Positions 59,431 through 64,000 of a stretch of DNA of 64,000 nt are shown here, in pieces. How positions within the stretch are numbered: position 1 is the first letter of the stretch; each line of letters opens with the position of its first letter. Source of the DNA: Diphasiastrum complanatum (Eukaryota; Streptophyta; Lycopodiopsida; Lycopodiales; Lycopodiaceae); NCBI GenBank assembly GCA_029204225.1, contig CM055098.1:3647607-3711606 (forward strand). The letters run 5' to 3'. Both the position numbers and the translations under genes were made by a program. The notes beneath the pieces are model-generated. The model worked only from the letters and a program-made list of their open reading frames with translations. It did not search any database and had not been told where the DNA came from.

Positions 59431-61448
59431 AAGCTCCAATTGTGACCTATGACCTAATTAGTTGCTCTAATTGGATAAACCTAAGCATAATTCCTCATTA
59501 GTAAAAATAGCTTATTATTGGAAGATATTCATATCATATAATAGAATTTCTACTTTGAATATTGCTAGCAGCGCTTACTGCTTATCAGCGGAAGAGCATC
59601 AGACAAAGTTATCAGTTACCCAGACAAAGTACGGGGCTTCCTCTGTTATTGTTTTGTACTCACATCATCTGATTTGTACATGCTACTTATTGAATCAACG
59701 TACTTTCTTATTGCATTCAGTATTATGTCGGAATGTATGCTAGCTTCTCTTAAGTTATTTGTATCTATTAAATCTCTTTTCGATCAGTTTGAATTGTCGA
59801 ATATTTCAATACTACAACATTCTATATCTATCGATGCTACTTTGTAATTGTTTGTCTAAGAAATCACTTTAGTACTAATGATTTCAAATTTAGTTACTAA
59901 AAGTACAAACATGACGATTGTCACGATAGCTTTGTTTGTTTGCATAGTCATACATTAGAAAAAGAATTATTCTGTAGAGCCCAATAGTTCATTGTTATAC
60001 TTCAATTTCGTTACTATCCTGGAGAAGGCAAAAAAGTTTGGTCACTTGTGTAGCATGTCTAGCCATGATACCTCCGAGTGTAGACACAACCCTTGAGTAC
60101 AAGTGGCTACATTGTGAAAAATGTAAAAGCGATATATATTATCTAGGATCTTGACTTTTGGGGTCCTAGGCCTCATACACTTCCATGTACACTTCTAAAT
60201 ATGTTAGTGGTCAGGTTTTGAGCCCATTATGATCTAGAAGAGCTCGAGTTAGTGTAGGTTGCTTACACTTGGCATGATGGTAGAGGGAGGATTATGCACC
60301 TCGTAATGTTATTTAACCATATGTCCCAATAGGAGCAAGAGGTGTACCAAAATGGTCCAATCATTGTAAGAGTTGATTTGAGAGCATTCCAATCATTGAG
60401 CTATGTTCCCACATATCTTGGATCTCGAGCGATTCTATACACATTTTCTTCAATAACTTAGCTAGTTACATGGATATTTGAATGGGCATAATGGACGAAG
60501 AAGATGTTGTGAGAGATTGCACAATTTTGGAAATAAATTTTTTATGCAAAGCATTCAGTTTTTAGAATGTGAGTTTACGCATATTCTCTTCTCCAAAAGA
60601 CCTTTGAAAAAAATGTAGAAGTTAGAAAAATTCATGAATTATCATAAATGATCATTTTCAATACAAAATAGAATCGATTTAAATGCAAGCGTTCCTTAAT
60701 TTATTAGTATCTATATTTTTGAAATCATTGTTCATCTTAGGGGTGTCAATGAAGACATGGTTAATGTCAGAGTGAGATGGGTCATGTACGGAGGTGGAGA
60801 ACCCTGGATATTAAGAATGGTAGCTCAAGACCAGAGGTCGTGTAGCACTGTCAACATTTTCACACATGTGGAGACTTCCAAAAACATGTGATTGATCTTT
60901 TAAAAGGTGTGCGATTGCACATGAATTTATCTCTTGATTGATACAAACAATCTAGCTTGAAAATATCAAGGCAAGAGCACACAAGCATGCATTCTACCAT
61001 CCAACAACTACCATTCACGTGGTTTTATGAGAAAAACTAAGTATGAAAACTTGTTGCTCTCATGTAGACAGAGAAAATACAAGGCTTGCTCTCATGTAGT
61101 CAAGAGAGAACATCGAAATTTTTCTAAGTGTTGGAGCTCCGCTCTCACTTTCATCCAAAAAACTAAGTGACAATGCAAGTTCTCACGTGTCAGAGTGCTA
61201 GGATTTCGAGGATACAAAGTCCCAGTTGTTTACATATCCAAGTTTCTCTTTCCTTCGGCCCAATAATAAAATCGATCATTAGTAGATATTGAAATTCCTT
61301 TGGCTCTCTTTTCTATAAAGGGGGCAAACTAGTAGAAATATCCAAATGGAGATGATACAATGTCATCGACAAAAAAATTACAAAAGCAATCACACGCATC
61401 AAAGTACTAAAAATAACATTCATATGCACTAAGCAAACATGTACTTAT
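59431..61448. other. Non-coding stretch
   Basis: About 2 kb, AT-rich, with no supported gene or repeat. Confidence 0.5.
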
Positions 61449-61726
61449 AGTTAGAATTAAAGTAGAATCATTGTGCTACTATTGTATTGTGGGTCCTATC
61501 AGTTGATAAGGATCAGTTGGCCTCAGCACGAGGCAAGTTGACGGGACACGCGTCCCGCCAACGGCAACTTGGGTCATGCATGGGTTGCCTGAGTGAATAA
61601 CTATATGTACAATGTAATTTTATTCTGAAAAATACAATTGCTATGTGAGCTTGCTGTGGAGAGTGTTTTTTTGTCTGTGTTACTGTGTAGCATGATCTGT
61701 GTTCCTGTTCAAAGCAAATTCTAAGT
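61449..61726 (+). repeat. 5' LTR of element C2
   Basis: 278 bp, from AGTTAGAATT to CTAAGT, with the same inverted repeats as the C LTRs. Confirms the unusual ends of this family independently of the C insertion. Confidence 0.88.
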
Positions 61727-61738
61727 TGGTATCAGGGC
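61727..61738 (+). other. Primer binding site of C2
   Basis: TGGTATCAGGGC, one change from TGGTATCAGAGC. Confidence 0.85.
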
Positions 61739-63052
61739 CATACAGGGAGTGTACACAGTACAACATCGCTGTTGAAGAGAGCTTCGGGAGAATTGTCTTC
61801 TGAGAGTTTGGGGTTTACAACGGGTTGAAGACGAAAAGAGAAGCACTGGTGCACGGTTTCTAGTTTATAGAGGCTTGCCAAGCTTAGCAAAGGGATTATT
61901 AGCCTGTGCATAGCATCAGACAGGGAAAATTTTGGTGAAAAATTGACAATTTTGAAGCCAGTTGAATGTTGAAACCGGGTTTGGGGTTACAGTTTTCTAC
62001 ACATGACTGATGATTTCTTCATTGTTTGTGCACTGTTTTGGATGTCGTAAGGACAGGAAGGAAGCTAATTACATTGTCAACTAGTCGTGGAGAGATTCTG
62101 AGGTTTATGTCAGAGATTTGTCTCCAGACAGTTAACCTAGCAGATTTGCAGTAAAAAGTGAAAAAAAAAAAAAAAAAAAAGCCACTTTGTCAAGTTTAGC
62201 TAAAATCACTGTTTCTCCACAGAATTTCATAATTGAACACTTTACAGACTTGGTATCAGTAGGGCGACCCTGCTCTAGGCCTCATATCATGCTCAAATTG
62301 ATCCAAAAACGAAATTGATCAAGCAAAAATCAGTCTGGGGAGGTGCGATCGTAGACAGGGAGGAGCGTCAAGTTCACGCGCGACGAACGGGGGTAGCAGC
62401 TTAGCATTAAAAAGTGTATAGTGGCCCCAAGAATGGGTTTCGGCACATAGGAGTGAATGTGACCAATAGGATTGGACTCCTATTGGATCAACGATCGTGA
62501 TAGATTGCTCAGGGAACAATCTGGACCACAAGATCGTAGTGGACCATTGGATGAAGTGGAAAAGGTCTTGAAGGGTCTTGAAGTGCATACTGGCCTTCAA
62601 CTTCATTAAAAAGTCTCATACTAAAAGTTGAGTTGGGCCCCTTCACAAGAAGAGTGAAGTTTTTTCAAGGAGAAGAAACAGTTCAAAAACATGGAAAATC
62701 CCTATTTTTGGGTCCTTTGCCCGTTTTGACCCAAACGCAAGGCTATAACTTCCAAACGAAGGGCACCTGGACTGTACCTGCAAGTACGGTACAACAAAAC
62801 AGAGTGATTGCAGAGGAGAAAGTGTTCGGAGTGTGACAAAAGTGATTTCACCATTTCACTGGGCACGTAGTTGGGAGTTGATGACTGAGTGCATTTCGGA
62901 AGGCGACGCCGATTTGGTTTTCAAATTGGTGGAAAAGCGGCGAGTGGCCTGGTAAGGGAAAAAGTGCAGGTCATTATTTTCAACTTTTAACATCACAGTT
63001 GGCTTCGGCATACTGCTTTTAGCCTACAGCAGAAGTTTCAAGCAGTTTTGCG
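61739..63052 (+). other. 5' leader of C2
   Basis: About 1.3 kb non-coding, with a 20-bp poly-A run at 62161-62180. Parts match the leader of C. Confidence 0.6.
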
Positions 63053-63900
63053 ATGGCAAACATGGGAGAGTCCATTTTGAGTGAAAGTAGCAAATTGGAC
63101 GGAATTTCCAACTATGCAGTGTGGAAATTCAAAATGAAAAACATACTGATGGAGAAAGATGTGTGGGAAGTCGTCATAAGTGATGAGAGAAGGCCGCCAA
63201 ATGAAGCGGTTATCAAAGTGTTCGACAAAAAGATGGGGAAAGCTTTGACCTTCATTAACTTGTCAGTGAAGGATCACATCATTACCCACATTTGTGATGC
63301 TGTTACACCCACACATGCATGGGATGTGCTAAAGGAGCAGTTCGAGATGTCAAATCCGTCAAGAATCATGTTTCTAAAGTCAAAGCTGAATAGTTCCTGA
63401 ATGGAGCAAGGAGAGCACATTAAGACGTACATGACCAGAATCAAGACAATGAGAGATGAACTTCATTCTATTGGTAAGCACGTACGTGATGTAGAGCTAG
63501 TGCACAATGCATTGTGCAGCATTGCAGAACCCTATCAGATGTTTGTGAGCGGAATAGCATCAAGAGAAAGATTGCCAACCTTTGACAAGCTCACGGGAAT
63601 CTTGATGCAGGAAGAGCAATGACGAGAAATGGTGAAAGCTAGATGTCAAAATACTGACGATCAGGCACTTGCGACACGCCAAAAACAAGGCAAGGGCAAG
63701 GGCAAGAAGAAGTCTAAGCAACAATTTGCCAAGTCTCAGGAGGATGAGGGATCTTCCAGTAAGACCAAGAAGAAAGGCAAGTGCTTTCATTGTGGTAAAA
63801 AGGGCCATTAGAAGAGTGAATGTCGCAAATTCCTAGTGGAACAAGGCAAGGGGAAACCAAAGCAAGCAGGTAACCTTGTTGATGAGGGTGAGATTGAAGA
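63053..63900 (+). pseudogene. Copia gag (C2)
   Basis: Starts MANMGESILSESSKL, as in C. It stays open 115 codons to a TGA after LKSKLNSS (63398), where C has the sequence continuing to CMEQG. A second TGA follows QEEQ near 63620. The knuckle CFHCGKKGH has TAG where C has Trp (near 63809), then KSEC. Confidence 0.9.
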
Positions 63901-64000
63901 CTCTAGCATCTTCATATATGCATTGTCATCTAATCAAGATGATCAAGCATTGTATATTGACTCGGGAACCACAAGACACATGACAAGTAACAAGAAAGTT
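63901..64000 (+). pseudogene. Copia protease start (C2), cut by window end
   Basis: SNQDDQALYIDSGTTRHMT, with an intact DSG triplet. The rest lies outside the window. Confidence 0.85.

Larger units (their letters stand above)
61449..64000 (+). mobile_element. Ty1/copia element C2, 5' part
   Basis: Same family as element C, in plus orientation: LTR, primer site, leader, gag, knuckle and protease start. It runs off the right edge. If complete it would extend about 3.5 kb further. Confidence 0.9.

Overview
The window looks like repeat-dominated nuclear DNA of a land plant. The evidence is several nested Ty1/copia retrotransposons with the tRNA-iMet-type primer site TGGTATCAGAGC, two Ty3/gypsy remnants, long dinucleotide microsatellites, and one intron-containing plant cytochrome P450 of the CYP72 clan. 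Gene density is about one intact host gene per 64 kb, so a large genome is likely. A fern or another seed-free plant would fit, but nothing I can read fixes the species. I see no rRNA or functional tRNA genes, no CRISPR array and no bacterial features.

Layout. 1-5073: two tandem, decayed copies (A1, A2) of one copia family sharing a single LTR. 5092-8268: a minus-strand element (X3) without reverse transcriptase. 8269-9080: LTR and primer site of a second family (B2). 9130-17960: a probable DNA transposon, with dense TTGGTACT/AGTACCAA repeats around a broken transposase-like gene. It is split by a minus-strand RT-less copia element D (10747-15454) and holds a 118-bp (AG)n tract. 18132-21731: copia element F, whose protease-integrase block is inverted relative to its gag and RT. 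22989-26247: element E, same family as D. 26267-31080: a gypsy RT fragment, an LTR and primer-site remnant, an antisense coding-like fragment, a 25-bp minisatellite and a decayed acidic ORF. 31081-36600 is mostly non-coding, with a family of short hairpins near the gene. 36607-39270: five-exon P450 with a TATA box. 39271-42229: non-coding, with a SINE-like copy and more hairpins. 42230-56147: a three-level nest, in which a gypsy element is split by copia B (43184-55437), which is itself split by copia C (45791-51838, minus strand, 5-bp TSD CACTT). 57493-57608: (TG)58. 57770-59430: two converging copia fragments. 61449-64000: 5' half of a second family-C element, cut by the window end.

Only the P450 appears functional as a gene. 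All transposon reading frames carry stops, frameshifts or lost catalytic residues. The most complete element is C, with all domains recognisable from gag to RNase H. The best candidates for new biology are the RT-less D/E family with a shared non-pol tail, the GGTAC-repeat DNA transposon, the internal inversion in F, the tRNA-derived SINE-like pair and the hairpin family flanking the P450. All calls were made by eye from translated frames and direct reading; no database search was run.
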